Assembly: GCA_025353725.1 (NCBI GenBank)
Contig: JANXOF010000009.1
Location: 1 to 38,580, forward strand
Direction of reading: 5' to 3'
DNA length: 38,580 nucleotides
Origin: Polyangiaceae bacterium
GTDB taxonomy: Bacteria; Myxococcota_A; Polyangia; Polyangiales; Polyangiaceae
The position numbers and the translations under genes were made by a program. Shown one piece after another: positions 9,463 through 17,934 of the stretch (positions are counted from its first letter, which is position 1; every line of letters starts with the position of its first letter). Below the pieces are notes generated by a model. It saw only the letters and a list, made by a program, of their open reading frames with translations. It was not told the DNA's origin and did not search any database.

Positions 9463-10356
9463 CTATTCATGACCGAAAGCGAGCGCTATCGCCTCGGCAA
9501 TCCCGCCACCTGTGGTGATGGATCTCGTCAATACGTCAGTGGCGGACTTTTTCACTTCGTCGGGTGACTGCCCCATCGCGAAAGACCGACCCGCCGTGGA
9601 GAGCATCGGCAAGTCGTTAAGCCAGTCGCCCACGCAGACCGTTTCCGACACCTTGATGCCGTAGTGACTCGCCATCCAAGCGAGAGCCGTGCCTTTGGTT
9701 CCGCCTGATGCGCGGGCGACCATGGCCCAGTGGCCTCGCCCTTTCAGCGTGTCACGCTGGAATGGAAACATGGAGACTTGCATCGACTCCGTACCGTCGT
9801 TTTGCATCTCGGCCACCGCCCGGCCAATATTCGCCTCGTGACCGAGAGCAACGACCGCCGTCATGCCGACTTTCGACGCCCAAACCGGATGGTCAGTGAC
9901 TTTCCTCGCGAAGCGAAGGTCAGTCGACCACGTACGAACGTAAGGCAAGTAGTCCGCGCCGCGCTCGTCGTGCACGATGGCGTCTTCGGCAAATAGAAAT
10001 GCCACGAGATCATTTTGCACGAGGCTTTGACGCAACCGTTGGGCGGCGGGACCTCGAATCGCGTGGTGGAGAAGAGTTTTGCTCCCCTTGACCTGCACGA
10101 CGTGGCTCCCATCCGCGCACCCAACGGGCCCATCGAGACCGATAAGCTTTGCAGACGGTCGGGTCCCAGAAAAGAGACGACCCGTAAGGATCGTTACTCT
10201 AATCCCACGGGTCTTTAGCTTCTTCAGCGCTGTAATGTCTTCGGGGCTCGCCTCGCCGGCATGGTCGAGCAGCGTACCGTCAAGGTCTATCGCTAGCAGC
10301 TTGTAGGGACCGGCTCCCCGCGAGCATGTAGGCTCGTGGGGGGTAACGTCAGACAT
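9463..10356 (-). CDS. HAD-superfamily phosphatase, Cof type
   Basis: A HAD hydrolase of the Cof/SupH group, soluble phosphatases acting on sugar phosphates, FMN or pyridoxal phosphate. Motif I is DLDGT (nucleophile D24 and D26 from the start used here). Motif II is the Thr of VTILTGR, and motif IV is GDWLNDLPML. The large C2-type cap lies between. The frame is open further upstream to an ATG at 10500, which would add 48 low-complexity basic residues unlike the family; I therefore use the ATG at 10356. Neither start has a strong RBS. The substrate cannot be told. Confidence 0.85.
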   Translation of the reverse strand: MSDVTPHEPTCSRGAGPYKLLAIDLDGTLLDHAGEASPEDITALKKLKTRGIRVTILTGRLFSGTRPSAKLIGLDGPVGCADGSHVVQVKGSKTLLHHAIRGPAAQRLRQSLVQNDLVAFLFAEDAIVHDERGADYLPYVRTWSTDLRFARKVTDHPVWASKVGMTAVVALGHEANIGRAVAEMQNDGTESMQVSMFPFQRDTLKGRGHWAMVARASGGTKGTALAWMASHYGIKVSETVCVGDWLNDLPMLSTAGRSFAMGQSPDEVKKSATDVLTRSITTGGGIAEAIALAFGHE

Positions 10357-10584
10357 AAGCTCATTTTGCGAGTCCACCGCAGAACCCACGAGGCCTCGGC
10401 CCGAGCTTTCTCGGGCAAGCGACGAGGACTTGGTGTTTGACACGCGAAGGTTAGGATCGGAAAGCGGCCTTCCCTTCGCGCTGGATCGTGCAGCTACCAT
10501 GAAACCAAACTTCGGTGACGCGGTCTATCTAGTGAGCTAGCGGAACTAGCTAGGGAGTCCGAGCTATGAAGACGATCTCAGAAA

Positions 10585-10845
10585 TCAGGCAGACGCCGGA
10601 TAGACAGAAACCTTCTTCTTATCGTTCGTCTTCCACTCGTACTTTACGTGACCGTCAATCAACGAAAAGAGTGTGAAATCCGAGCCTTTGCCTACGTTCT
10701 TGCCGGGGCTGATGGTCTCGCCGACTTGACGTACGATAATGTTTCCGGCGCGAACAACTTCGCCTCCGTAAACCTTAACGCCACGCCGCTGAGCGTTGGA
10801 ATCCCGGCCGTTACGTGTGCTGCCTGCGCCTTTTTTGTGAGCCAT
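10585..10845 (-). CDS. rpmA: Ribosomal protein bL27
   Basis: An 86-residue bL27 of the large ribosomal subunit. It begins [17 protein letters not shown], the nearly invariant N-terminus that reaches the peptidyl transferase centre, and has no cleaved extension. It lies 15 bp behind rplU on the same strand, the standard bacterial pair. No obg gene follows in the window; the HAD gene comes next after a 228-bp gap to its chosen start. The region below the stop has CTAG-rich short palindromes (about 10530-10555) but no T-tract terminator. Confidence 0.97.
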   Translation of the reverse strand: MAHKKGAGSTRNGRDSNAQRRGVKVYGGEVVRAGNIIVRQVGETISPGKNVGKGSDFTLFSLIDGHVKYEWKTNDKKKVSVYPASA

Positions 10846-10860
10846 GGTACTGCTACTTTC

Positions 10861-11196
10861 TCAACCGGCGATGCCGGTGATCTCGAGCGCTGTGAAGAGC
10901 TGGCGATGACCGGACTTGCGGCGATAGTTCTTTCGTCGACGGAACTTGAAAATGATGATTTTCTCTCCGCGATCCTGCGCGATGATCTTTGCTTCGACCT
11001 TCGCGCCGCCAAGGAGTGGCTTCCCGATTTTCAACCCAAGTGCGCTGCCAGCTTCGCCGATAGCGCCTGGAGCTATCAGAAGGACCTCGCTAAGGGTGAT
11101 CGAGTCACCGACATTGCCGGCAAGTTTCTCGACACGGAGCTTATCGCCCTGTGCCACTCGATATTGTTTTCCGCCCGTTTTGATGACCGCGTACAT
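10861..11196 (-). CDS. rplU: Ribosomal protein bL21
   Basis: A 111-residue bL21 beginning [18 protein letters not shown], the family start. The reading frame is open for another 68 codons upstream, but that part is the leader and promoter, not protein. An SD-like GAGGGCGAG precedes the ATG. The C-terminus is [17 protein letters not shown] followed by TALEITGI, as in other bL21 proteins. It is the first gene of rplU-rpmA. Confidence 0.96.
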   Translation of the reverse strand: MYAVIKTGGKQYRVAQGDKLRVEKLAGNVGDSITLSEVLLIAPGAIGEAGSALGLKIGKPLLGGAKVEAKIIAQDRGEKIIIFKFRRRKNYRRKSGHRQLFTALEITGIAG

Positions 11197-11323
11197 GGCA
11201 CTCGCCCTCTTGGTGGGCCGCGCCTGTCTCAGGTAAAGAGACCGCGTCGGCGGGGTTTCCTCGCCCCACTTGGAAGAGGGTACGAAGGATGCGGCACTAT
11301 ATGGAAATCGGCGCCCTTGTAAA
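11197..11323 (-). promoter_or_regulatory. Promoter and 5' leader of rplU-rpmA
   Basis: On the minus strand a good sigma-70 promoter is visible: -35 TTTACA (11323-11318), a 16-bp spacer, and -10 TATAGT (11301-11296). The transcript would carry a leader of roughly 90 nt. The leader contains a perfect small hairpin (GTCTC-7 nt-GAGAC) and a GGGG/CCCC hairpin, so autoregulation by a ribosomal protein is possible, but this is only an inference. No other boxes were recognised. Confidence 0.7.
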
Positions 11324-11430
11324 GGTCTTCGGAAAAAATGCCAGGAAGCTCGTGATGCGACGAGGCTCCGGCGGTGACGCACGGAACTTGCATCGCTCAC
11401 AGCTAGGGTCCCACAACGTTTGGAGGATGT

Positions 11431-12096
11431 ATGATTTATCGCGGCTTTCTGCTGATCGGCGTACTCCTTGGAGCGACGGCGTCCGGTGCAACCAGCGGGT
11501 GCAGCGGGCCAGATCCTGGACAGGTCACGTTTGGCGAGAGAAGTCGGGGGTCGAACGGTGACGTCACCGGCGGCAGCGTTTCGGGCGCAACTCCTGACCT
11601 CGGGGTGGTCGACGCGGGAGGCACGGCGAACAGCCAGACCTCGGCCGACGGCGGAGCGTCAGCCGTTGCAGATCCCGTGTTCGGGGTAACTACGTTCGCG
11701 GCTGGACAACCGGGCCCGGGAGGTCCTGCGAAAGCCGCTAATCCTGCTCACGAGGGGGATGCGTCTGGGAAAGACTGCACGAAGTCCGGGTGTCATAAAG
11801 GTCTGTGGGCGTTCGGCGGTACGCTCTACACGGACGCGGCGGGCGCGGCGCGCGTGAAAGGCGCCGAAATTCGGATTGCGGGCCCCGACGGTAAAGAGTT
11901 CGCAAAAACCTTCAGCGACGTCGACGGCAATTTTTGGATCAACTACGTGGCTCCGATTCCTGCGAATAGTCGGGTGGGCGTACGCACCGCGGACGGCAAA
12001 AAAGCGACCATGCAGGGTGTCATCGGTCCGGCCGAAACAGGATGTAGCACGGTGGGGGCTTGCCATGCGACAGCGATGAAAGTTTTCATTAAGTAG
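11431..12096 (+). CDS. Lipoprotein with two Cys-His (CxnCH) motifs
   Basis: A 221-residue lipoprotein. The signal peptide ends in the lipobox TSGC (about residues 22-25). A Gly/Ala/Ser-rich linker follows. The folded part from about residue 108 contains CTKSGCHKG (CX4CH), a carboxypeptidase-regulatory-like beta domain ([12 protein letters not shown]), and CSTVGACHA (CX5CH). The spacing is wider than the standard CxxCH c-haem site, so haem binding is possible but not shown. An SD GGAGG sits 5 bp before the ATG. It is divergent from rplU. Function unknown; likely cell-envelope, perhaps electron transfer. Confidence 0.8.
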   Translation: MIYRGFLLIGVLLGATASGATSGCSGPDPGQVTFGERSRGSNGDVTGGSVSGATPDLGVVDAGGTANSQTSADGGASAVADPVFGVTTFAAGQPGPGGPAKAANPAHEGDASGKDCTKSGCHKGLWAFGGTLYTDAAGAARVKGAEIRIAGPDGKEFAKTFSDVDGNFWINYVAPIPANSRVGVRTADGKKATMQGVIGPAETGCSTVGACHATAMKVFIK

Positions 12097-12106
12097 CGCG
12101 CCGCGA

Positions 12107-12874
12107 TCAGTAGTGATGCTGAAACAATAAATCCAAGATCGACGTGCCGCGGTCACCCCGGGTGCCGATAAAAGACCACTTCGGAATAAGCTGCCATTCG
12201 ACAAGAAGGTAGGTCGTATCCGGTTTTCGCTGCGAAAATCCTGACGCATACCCAAGTTGGACCTTCAAGTTGCGGCGCAGGCGATAACCTACTCTCGTGT
12301 GGACATGGTTTGCGTCGGTGCGATCCTGCTCGAGGTCGGAGTCTTCGTCGAGCTCCCCAAGTGCCTTATTGAGGCCTGAAGACGCGAGGCCAGTACCCAC
12401 GGCGGTCGCGGCCTGGGTGTCGCTCGGGCGCGCGTCGCCGGCTTGAGCCTGGTTGGGGTCGGCGCGTCCAAAAAGCAAAACAGAACGAATCTCGTTTTTC
12501 GAGTACGGCGGCTCAGATCGAAGCGCAAGGTGTCCGGTTTCGAGAGGTCCGCTGAACTCGACCCAAACCCGCGTGCGATCGGGCGCATCCCAGAAGGCCG
12601 CGGCAACGACAATGGGGTTGCTAGGCGCGTCCCCCGCGACGAACGAAACCGTCGCGTGGTCGACTACGAATTTGCGGCACTGGACGTCGATCGTGCTGCC
12701 GTTGCGGAGCGTGAGCTGGCCCGTGACAGCAAGCTCGTCAGCGAGCTCAACGACTGAGCGCCCGCCGAGGTGCAGGCGTACTCCGCGACTTTCGAGAGCG
12801 ACGTCATCACCAAGTGAAACGGTGACGGAGACGGCTGCCGGGCTGCCTTTCGCCGCGAAACTGTTGGAAGGCAC
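12107..12874 (-). CDS. TamB C-terminal domain protein, truncated or stand-alone
   Basis: 255 residues that correspond to only the last part of a TamB/DUF490 translocation and assembly protein. The hallmark pieces are the ALRSEPPYSKNEIRSVLLFGR region, a GYRLRRNLKVQLGY strand, and a last strand region LVEWQLIPKWSF ending in LLFQHHY. Full TamB proteins have over 1000 residues with an N-terminal membrane anchor and a long beta-helix groove. Here the open frame reaches back only to 12955, where a TGA stops it, and the opposite-strand gene starts at 12940. The GTG at 12874 falls inside what would be continuous domain sequence, so this may be a 5'-truncated remnant. Confidence 0.72.
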   Translation of the reverse strand: MPSNSFAAKGSPAAVSVTVSLGDDVALESRGVRLHLGGRSVVELADELAVTGQLTLRNGSTIDVQCRKFVVDHATVSFVAGDAPSNPIVVAAAFWDAPDRTRVWVEFSGPLETGHLALRSEPPYSKNEIRSVLLFGRADPNQAQAGDARPSDTQAATAVGTGLASSGLNKALGELDEDSDLEQDRTDANHVHTRVGYRLRRNLKVQLGYASGFSQRKPDTTYLLVEWQLIPKWSFIGTRGDRGTSILDLLFQHHY

Positions 12875-12939
12875 CTCCGCTCGAGCAAGCGAGGCGCGTC
12901 GGCCTGGACGAGTGACGCCAAGGCTGGTGTACTGAATTC

Positions 12940-13509
12940 GTGGGTGAGCGATCGATCAATCCTAGAAAAAACCTTGGGTTGGAGAAAGCGCTCGAAAGCG
13001 ATTCGGCGCCCGCAGCCCAGGGGCCGCGTCCGACGGTGATCCCGAGTTTCGATCCTCGAACGTACGCGGAAGAGTTTGAGACTCGCGAGCGCATGCCCAC
13101 GATCACAGATGAGTCCGCGATCGAGCAAGCGCGCTTGCATTCGTTTCCTACGAACATCCCGCCTCCGCAGAACGCGGCTTCGACAGCGCCACCCGGTCGA
13201 GACCCCGCGGCTGGCCGAGATTCAATTGCGGAGATCGATCAGAATGAATTCGACTTCGATGCACTACCCATAGAGGAGCAGATAGCCATCCTCACGGATC
13301 GTCTGATGCCGTTCACTCGCGTGCCGCTTCGGGTGCAACCGATGACGCGCGAGTTGCTCGACGACGCGAACGTCGTTTTCGCGGTTGGCTTTGTCGACGG
13401 CGTTCTGTCTCTCGGCACGATCGTTGACGTCATCGGGCTACCTGAACTCGAAGTGCTGCGCGCGTTCGACCGCTTGGTGGCACTCGGGATTGTCGTATTT
13501 GACACTTGA
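12940..13509 (+). CDS. Hypothetical protein with DUF4388-like C-terminus
   Basis: A 189-residue soluble protein. Residues 1-100 look disordered (Pro, Arg and Glu rich). Residues 108-189 form an ordered domain ending in FVDGVLSLGTIVDVIGL and LRAFDRLVALGIVVF, the winged-helix-like pattern of DUF4388/PATAN-type proteins common in myxobacteria. There the Gly-Ser region and the last strand are conserved. The GTG start at 12940 overlaps the region upstream of the TamB fragment on the other strand. Role unknown, perhaps a signalling partner. Confidence 0.7.
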   Translation: MGERSINPRKNLGLEKALESDSAPAAQGPRPTVIPSFDPRTYAEEFETRERMPTITDESAIEQARLHSFPTNIPPPQNAASTAPPGRDPAAGRDSIAEIDQNEFDFDALPIEEQIAILTDRLMPFTRVPLRVQPMTRELLDDANVVFAVGFVDGVLSLGTIVDVIGLPELEVLRAFDRLVALGIVVFDT

Positions 13510-13601
13510 CTGCCAATGCGGAAGCTGGAACTCAGACTCGGTGAGGCGAACGTAACGTCGCGCAGCAGGCCGACAGAGCAAGCTGCGCGCCGACGTAACG
13601 G

Positions 13602-14399
13602 CTAAGCCGGGGGGGGAGCGCTGTCGCGTGTGGCTCCAGGTCTCACGCTGGCGCCTACGCGTCGCGGCGTAGACCCCTGAGTTGCCGCGAGAACCCATTC
13701 GTCCAACAGTTGACTACGGTACTCGAGATCGAGCCGAACGGCGGCCTCGGCGATGGCAAAGTCGGAGCTCTTCCCGCTCACTGCGAAAAGCGTCGCAGCG
13801 TCGTCAGAATGTCCCTCGTCGCGTGGACCATGCCGATCGAAAAACGTCATGTCGATCGAGTCAAAAGTCCTTTTTGCCATGCGTGCAAGTACCGCAAAAC
13901 TCGAAGGGATCGTGGCCTCCGCCGACGCCAGCAGCGCACAGGCGACCGCGAAGTCACCGTGCTCGACGACCTCGCGGAGGTGGCTATTTATCATCCGTAT
14001 GGCCGGCAGCGTCGGCGCGGCCTCAGCCGACTCCGAACGGACGCCAATCGACGCAAGCATCTGAAGGTAGAGACTCGGATGCGCGGACTGAAGGTCACCG
14101 CAACCCATCTCTTCGTAGATGTTGTCCATGAGTGCGAATCGGCTTCGCAGGTTCGGTGCTCGCGCGCCAAGCAAACATAGCAGCCCTGTAAATGGAGAAA
14201 CGATCTTGTAGAAGCTAGTCAGAATAAACGACGCAAGCTCAGGAGAAGGAGGTGAGCGATCGAATGTAGACATGAACGGATGCGTAAAGAATCGGTGATT
14301 TTTAGATGTTCTAAGTGTGTTCGTAAAGAATTTTTGGTTATCGATAGAACTAGCCGTCGTCAAGTCACTTAGGCCAAATGGTGTCTTGAAATGTTCCAT
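13602..14399 (-). CDS. Haem-oxygenase-like diiron oxidase (iron-containing redox enzyme family)
   Basis: A 265-residue alpha-helical protein of the haem-oxygenase-like diiron oxidase (HDO) group, related in fold to PqqC/TenA. Candidate iron ligands, numbered from the ATG at 14399, are E96/E97 in YEEMG, H107 in AHPSLY, E161 in ASAEATIP, and H190, D194/E195 and H197 in FDRHGPRDEGH. This is the E-H-E-H-D/E-H pattern of the family. Known members oxidise or cleave amino- or fatty-acid-like substrates (UndA, SznF, BesC). An ATG 11 codons further up (14432) is also possible. No obvious pathway partners lie beside it. Its 5' part is more AT-rich than its neighbours. Confidence 0.8.
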   Translation of the reverse strand: MEHFKTPFGLSDLTTASSIDNQKFFTNTLRTSKNHRFFTHPFMSTFDRSPPSPELASFILTSFYKIVSPFTGLLCLLGARAPNLRSRFALMDNIYEEMGCGDLQSAHPSLYLQMLASIGVRSESAEAAPTLPAIRMINSHLREVVEHGDFAVACALLASAEATIPSSFAVLARMAKRTFDSIDMTFFDRHGPRDEGHSDDAATLFAVSGKSSDFAIAEAAVRLDLEYRSQLLDEWVLAATQGSTPRRVGASVRPGATRDSAPPPA

Positions 14400-14467
14400 A
14401 ACCCCACCCCCGAGCGTTGTTGTTGGTGTCATTAGTTTGACGCACTCGGCGCGTTAAGATTAGTGGC

Positions 14468-14491
14468 AAATTGCATTGTGGATCGCAATTT
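14468..14491. promoter_or_regulatory. Inverted-repeat operator candidate upstream of the diiron oxidase
   Basis: A perfect 7-bp inverted repeat, AAATTGC (14468-14474) and GCAATTT (14485-14491), with a 10-bp spacer. It stands in the AT-rich 353-bp gap between the minus-strand diiron oxidase gene and the plus-strand GAF-HisKA gene. Dyads of this size and spacing are typical of dimeric repressor sites. The bound protein is unknown. Confidence 0.5.
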
Positions 14492-14617
14492 GTAATAGGT
14501 CGTATGATACGTCGTCGGTCCGTCGTTGGTGCGCCACCTTTCCTGTTTGGTAAGCGGACTAGGGCAAATTTGTGACCGCTACACCCTGACGTCGCGCGTC
14601 GCGCATGTTGGACCCGA

Positions 14618-14654
14618 ACATCGTGACGGCCCCCCTAGCGGGCGGTCACGATGT
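14618..14654. promoter_or_regulatory. Strong stem-loop upstream of the GAF-HisKA gene
   Basis: A perfect 10-bp arm pair, ACATCGTGAC (14618-14627) and GTCACGATGT (14645-14654). After one G-G mismatch it continues with GCCC/GGGC (14629-14632 and 14640-14643), leaving a 7-nt loop. There is no T-tract on either side, so it is not a classical terminator. It could be an RNA structure in the leader of the downstream gene or a protein-binding site. The rest of 14433-14752 shows no gene. Confidence 0.5.
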
Positions 14655-14752
14655 CCTTCGGGGTGGCACGAAGGTGGTTGTGTGTCTATACCGTAGGAAG
14701 GGCCGCGCTGGGGGCAGCCTAGGGTGTGTCGCGTCGCGAGAAAGAAAGCATC

Positions 14753-15721
14753 ATGGAGGATTCGAGCGCCAAGGCGACCGTGCGGGTAGGGAGGGCGGAG
14801 CCGGAGTCGGATTCGTGGCCGCGTCATTCGCTGTTCTCGGTTGGTACTCAGGCGTTTTGTGGCGCGAGCGAGGCTGCGCAAGCGATCTTCGGCCTTATCA
14901 GTGAGCTTGTCGGGCTCCGCATCTGCGTGTTGACGCGAATCGATCTCGCGAAGAACACCCTGACTGTTGTCGAGGCCCTCGATACGAGCGGTCTTGGAAT
15001 CGTGCGAGGCATGGTCTTGCCGGCCGACGAGATGCCGTGTGATTACGTGGTCCGTTCGTCGAGCGCAGTGAGGCAGTCCGACCTCAACGCTCATCCGCTC
15101 TTTCGGTCGTTACCCGCGTGTACCAAGCTCGGCTTGCGCTCCTATCTTGGCGTGCCGCTTCGGCGCAGCGACGGAACGGTTTGGGGAACCCTTGCAGCGG
15201 CCGATACCGCGGCTCGAAAGACGACGCGTTCGCACGCGCAAATTTTCACGGTTCTGGCGCGCCTCGCCGTCCTGGAGTTCGAGCGAGAAGAGCAGCGTGA
15301 AGTGCTCGAGGACCACGCAAAGAGCCTCGTTGAACGCCTAGCCATGGCAGAAGCGCTCGAAGAGGAGAGGCTTGGTGCGGTTCGACTGCAAACTGTCCTC
15401 GAGGCCGCCGCGACCGTAAGTCATGAGGTAAACAATCCACTCACCGTGCTCCAGCTAAGACTGGGCAGACTTATGAAGCGCTGCCTTCCTGGCGATGCGG
15501 AGATGATCGATGACCTTCAGGTCGCGCTCGAAGCCGCCGACGAAATCAATGAGGTGACCACACAGTTGCGAAGTGTGGTTCGACCCGTCAGCACGCACTA
15601 CCTACGCGGGAATACGAGAATGATCGACCTCGCTGCCTCGACGCACGACAGCGCGGACGTGGTCTCCGAGTCGTCGATTGTCGATCGTTGGCGTGAGAAA
15701 GAGACGGAGCCTGACGTTTGA
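14753..15721 (+). CDS. GAF-HisKA protein lacking an ATPase domain
   Basis: A 322-residue cytoplasmic signalling protein. A GAF sensor domain (about 20-175) is recognisable by the LGLRSYLGVPLRRSDGTVWG segment. A short coiled coil follows (about 185-215), then a HisKA dimerisation helix with H224 in VSHEVNNPLTVLQL. After the HisKA domain only about 65 residues remain. No N, G1 or G2 box is present, so it cannot autophosphorylate alone. It may be phosphorylated by another kinase, act as a phosphotransfer or inhibitor protein, or be a truncated kinase. I prefer the ATG at 14753, behind a purine-rich stretch, over the GTG at 14726. Confidence 0.78.
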   Translation: MEDSSAKATVRVGRAEPESDSWPRHSLFSVGTQAFCGASEAAQAIFGLISELVGLRICVLTRIDLAKNTLTVVEALDTSGLGIVRGMVLPADEMPCDYVVRSSSAVRQSDLNAHPLFRSLPACTKLGLRSYLGVPLRRSDGTVWGTLAAADTAARKTTRSHAQIFTVLARLAVLEFEREEQREVLEDHAKSLVERLAMAEALEEERLGAVRLQTVLEAAATVSHEVNNPLTVLQLRLGRLMKRCLPGDAEMIDDLQVALEAADEINEVTTQLRSVVRPVSTHYLRGNTRMIDLAASTHDSADVVSESSIVDRWREKETEPDV

Positions 15722-15794
15722 CGAGCGGCAACATTTTCTACGTGTAGAGTCCACGCTCCTCATCGCGTAGAAGGAGGAGCAAGGAGGGAGCCGC

Positions 15795-16190
15795 ATGACT
15801 TCCGTACCGCTGTTGTGTTTGCCCATTGGCTTTGGGCTCATTTTTCTACCTAAGGTTCCTCTCTCGCTCGCGATGGCTCGCGAACCGGGGGGGTACAACA
15901 ACGTCGCGCCGCGTGACCAGCAAGCAAAACTCTCGGGCTGGGGGCGCCGCGCCGCCGCGGCTCACGCCAACGGTTTTGAATCGTTTCCAGCGTTCGCAGC
16001 GGGCGTCCTTGCGACGCAAATAACGGGCGCAAGCCCACAGGTCGCGGCACTTTTCTCAATCGTTTACGTCGTATCGCGTGCGTTCTACACCCTGGCGTAC
16101 CTTGCCGGAATGGCCTCGCTACGTTCGATGCTCTGGCTGGTCGGCACCGGTGCCTCCGTTGGCTTGATGATCCTGCCACTCGTCAGCTAG
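15795..16190 (+). CDS. MAPEG-family membrane protein
   Basis: A 131-residue protein with four hydrophobic helices (about 4-24, 55-75, 80-102 and 108-128). The polar loop after helix 1 contains NNVAPRDQQAKLSGWGRRA, then AHANGFESFPAF, which is the MAPEG signature. MAPEG proteins include microsomal glutathione transferases and leukotriene synthases. Bacterial members like this are usually of unknown substrate. A strong purine-rich SD (GGAGGAGCAAGGAGGG) lies just before the ATG. The gene follows the GAF-HisKA gene by 73 bp. Confidence 0.85.
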   Translation: MTSVPLLCLPIGFGLIFLPKVPLSLAMAREPGGYNNVAPRDQQAKLSGWGRRAAAAHANGFESFPAFAAGVLATQITGASPQVAALFSIVYVVSRAFYTLAYLAGMASLRSMLWLVGTGASVGLMILPLVS

Positions 16191-16216
16191 CTAAGTGCTG
16201 TACGATTCTTGGCGTC

Positions 16217-17428
16217 ATGACCCAGCCTGAGCCCGCTGAGCCTGAGCTGTCGACCGACGAGTCCTTCGAAGGGCAGACGGTTGGGGGCAAGTACAAGGTC
16301 GGACGACTCGTCGGTTCTGGTGGTATGGGCACAGTGTGGCTCGGGGAGCACACGGGCCTCGGCACACGTGTGGCCATAAAATTTATTCGGCTCAAGTTCG
16401 CCGAGCGCGCCGACGCTCGTCGTCGGTTCGAGATCGAAGCTCGAGCGGCCGCAAGCGTGGATTCGAAGCATGTCGTGAAAGTCTACGACTACGGTGTTAC
16501 GGACGACGGACTGCCTTATATCGTTATGGAATACCTTGAAGGAGAATCCCTCTCCGAGGTTCTTATACGGCGTGGGCCACTCGGGGCGGAAGAGGCGGCA
16601 AAAGTCATTCGCCAAGCATCCCGGGCCCTAGCGAAGGCGCATGCTGCCAATGTCGTTCACCGAGATCTGAAGCCCGACAACATCTTTCTCGCTACAAATG
16701 TCGATGCGGACGAGCGTGAGGGGCTGCCTTACCTCGTCAAAATCGTGGACTTCGGTATCGCTAAAGTTCTCGACGTAGCAATCGGACATGGAATGGCCTT
16801 GAAAGGCCCCACCCAGGCCGGTGCGGTCATTGGAACGCCGAACTTCATGAGCCCGGAACAACTCACGGTCGGCGGCATGCCAAGTCCGCTTTCGGATATC
16901 TGGTCACTTGGCGCGTGTGCTTATGCGGCGTTCACAGCTCGCATTCCGTTCGAGGGGGAGGTGCTGGGTGATATCGTGCTCAAGGTGTGTGTGGAGCCGC
17001 TACCGTCCGTACTCACCTGGAACCCCGCTGCACCCCCGGCGGTCGACACGTGGTTTCGTCGTGCCTGCCACCGCGAGCCCCATCTGCGCTTCCAGAATGT
17101 CGAGGAGATGAGCGACGCGCTTGGGCTCGTTTGCGGTCTTGGCGTGTCGAACGCAAGTTCAACGGCCTCCGCACTGTCGTCGGAACGCATGCGGTATGCA
17201 TTTAAACGTACGGCCGACTCGGTAATCGACGAACTTCCAGACGAGCTCCCACGTCCGGCGATGAACGCAAAGACCGCCATGCTTGCCGGCATCATCGTAG
17301 GCGTCTGCATGATGGTGGCTGTCGCTGGCATTCTCGCTTGGAGAGAGACGCAGGGGCTAGAAGGACCACCTTCGGGTACCGGTTCGCCAGCTTCGAGCAC
17401 TTCGGCCTCACGGCCTTCTGCACGCTAG
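16217..17428 (+). CDS. Eukaryotic-type Ser/Thr protein kinase with C-terminal membrane anchor
   Basis: A 403-residue Hanks-type kinase. It carries the glycine loop GSGGMGTVW, the invariant VAIK lysine K55, catalytic HRDLKPDN with D150, DFG with D178, and GTPNFMSPEQ in the activation segment. All residues needed for activity are present. A single transmembrane helix lies at about 355-376, followed by a short Ser/Thr-rich periplasmic tail of about 27 residues with no PASTA repeat or other sensor. Such kinases are abundant in myxobacteria. Its 3' end overlaps the end of the convergent rhodanese gene by 4 bp. Confidence 0.93.
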   Translation: MTQPEPAEPELSTDESFEGQTVGGKYKVGRLVGSGGMGTVWLGEHTGLGTRVAIKFIRLKFAERADARRRFEIEARAAASVDSKHVVKVYDYGVTDDGLPYIVMEYLEGESLSEVLIRRGPLGAEEAAKVIRQASRALAKAHAANVVHRDLKPDNIFLATNVDADEREGLPYLVKIVDFGIAKVLDVAIGHGMALKGPTQAGAVIGTPNFMSPEQLTVGGMPSPLSDIWSLGACAYAAFTARIPFEGEVLGDIVLKVCVEPLPSVLTWNPAAPPAVDTWFRRACHREPHLRFQNVEEMSDALGLVCGLGVSNASSTASALSSERMRYAFKRTADSVIDELPDELPRPAMNAKTAMLAGIIVGVCMMVAVAGILAWRETQGLEGPPSGTGSPASSTSASRPSAR

Positions 17429-17871
17429 CTCGTGGCTTTCCTCATGCTTCTAAGGGCAACATAGGAACGAAGGTCAGGATGACCTGATTCACGCGGCAAC
17501 GACTGTCGCGCCCAGCCCGCGATGAGGACTTCTCCAAAGTGGCCTCGCGTACCGTCCCACCCCGCGCTCTGGTCAACGAGTGACGTAAAGCCGGCATCGT
17601 AGAGAGCTTTACCGGCTTTGGCGCTTCTCGCGCCCATCTTACAACCTACGATCAACCGCGCATTCTTCGCAAAGGAGGTCTCCATCACCGACAGAAACTC
17701 ATCGTTCAGGACCATCGTGCTTGGCCCCGCGAGCATGAACGGCACATTAAACGCCCCGGCGGGATGGCCCGCCTCGAACTCGTCTTCTGTGCGAACGTCG
17801 ACGTAGACGAAGGCCTCGTCTCGCATCTTGAGGAGCGCCTCCGTTGGTGAGACGCGCTGCACGGGGCTCAT
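17425..17871 (-). CDS. Rhodanese-domain protein
   Basis: A 148-residue single-domain rhodanese-like sulfurtransferase. The pattern FVYVDVRTEDEFEAGHPAGA at 21-40 is the classic rhodanese start. The active-site loop is VGCKMGARS with the catalytic C77, which carries a persulfide. It lies 63 bp downstream of pqqE on the same strand and may be co-transcribed, though no role in PQQ synthesis is known for it. A TTG 12 codons upstream (17907) would give a longer form. Confidence 0.85.
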   Translation of the reverse strand: MSPVQRVSPTEALLKMRDEAFVYVDVRTEDEFEAGHPAGAFNVPFMLAGPSTMVLNDEFLSVMETSFAKNARLIVGCKMGARSAKAGKALYDAGFTSLVDQSAGWDGTRGHFGEVLIAGWARQSLPRESGHPDLRSYVALRSMRKATS

Positions 17872-17934
17872 CAAGCGCACACTAAAACAGAGGTGCGTCG
17901 CCCGCAAAGCCAGAACGGATGTCGCCTTCTGGCT

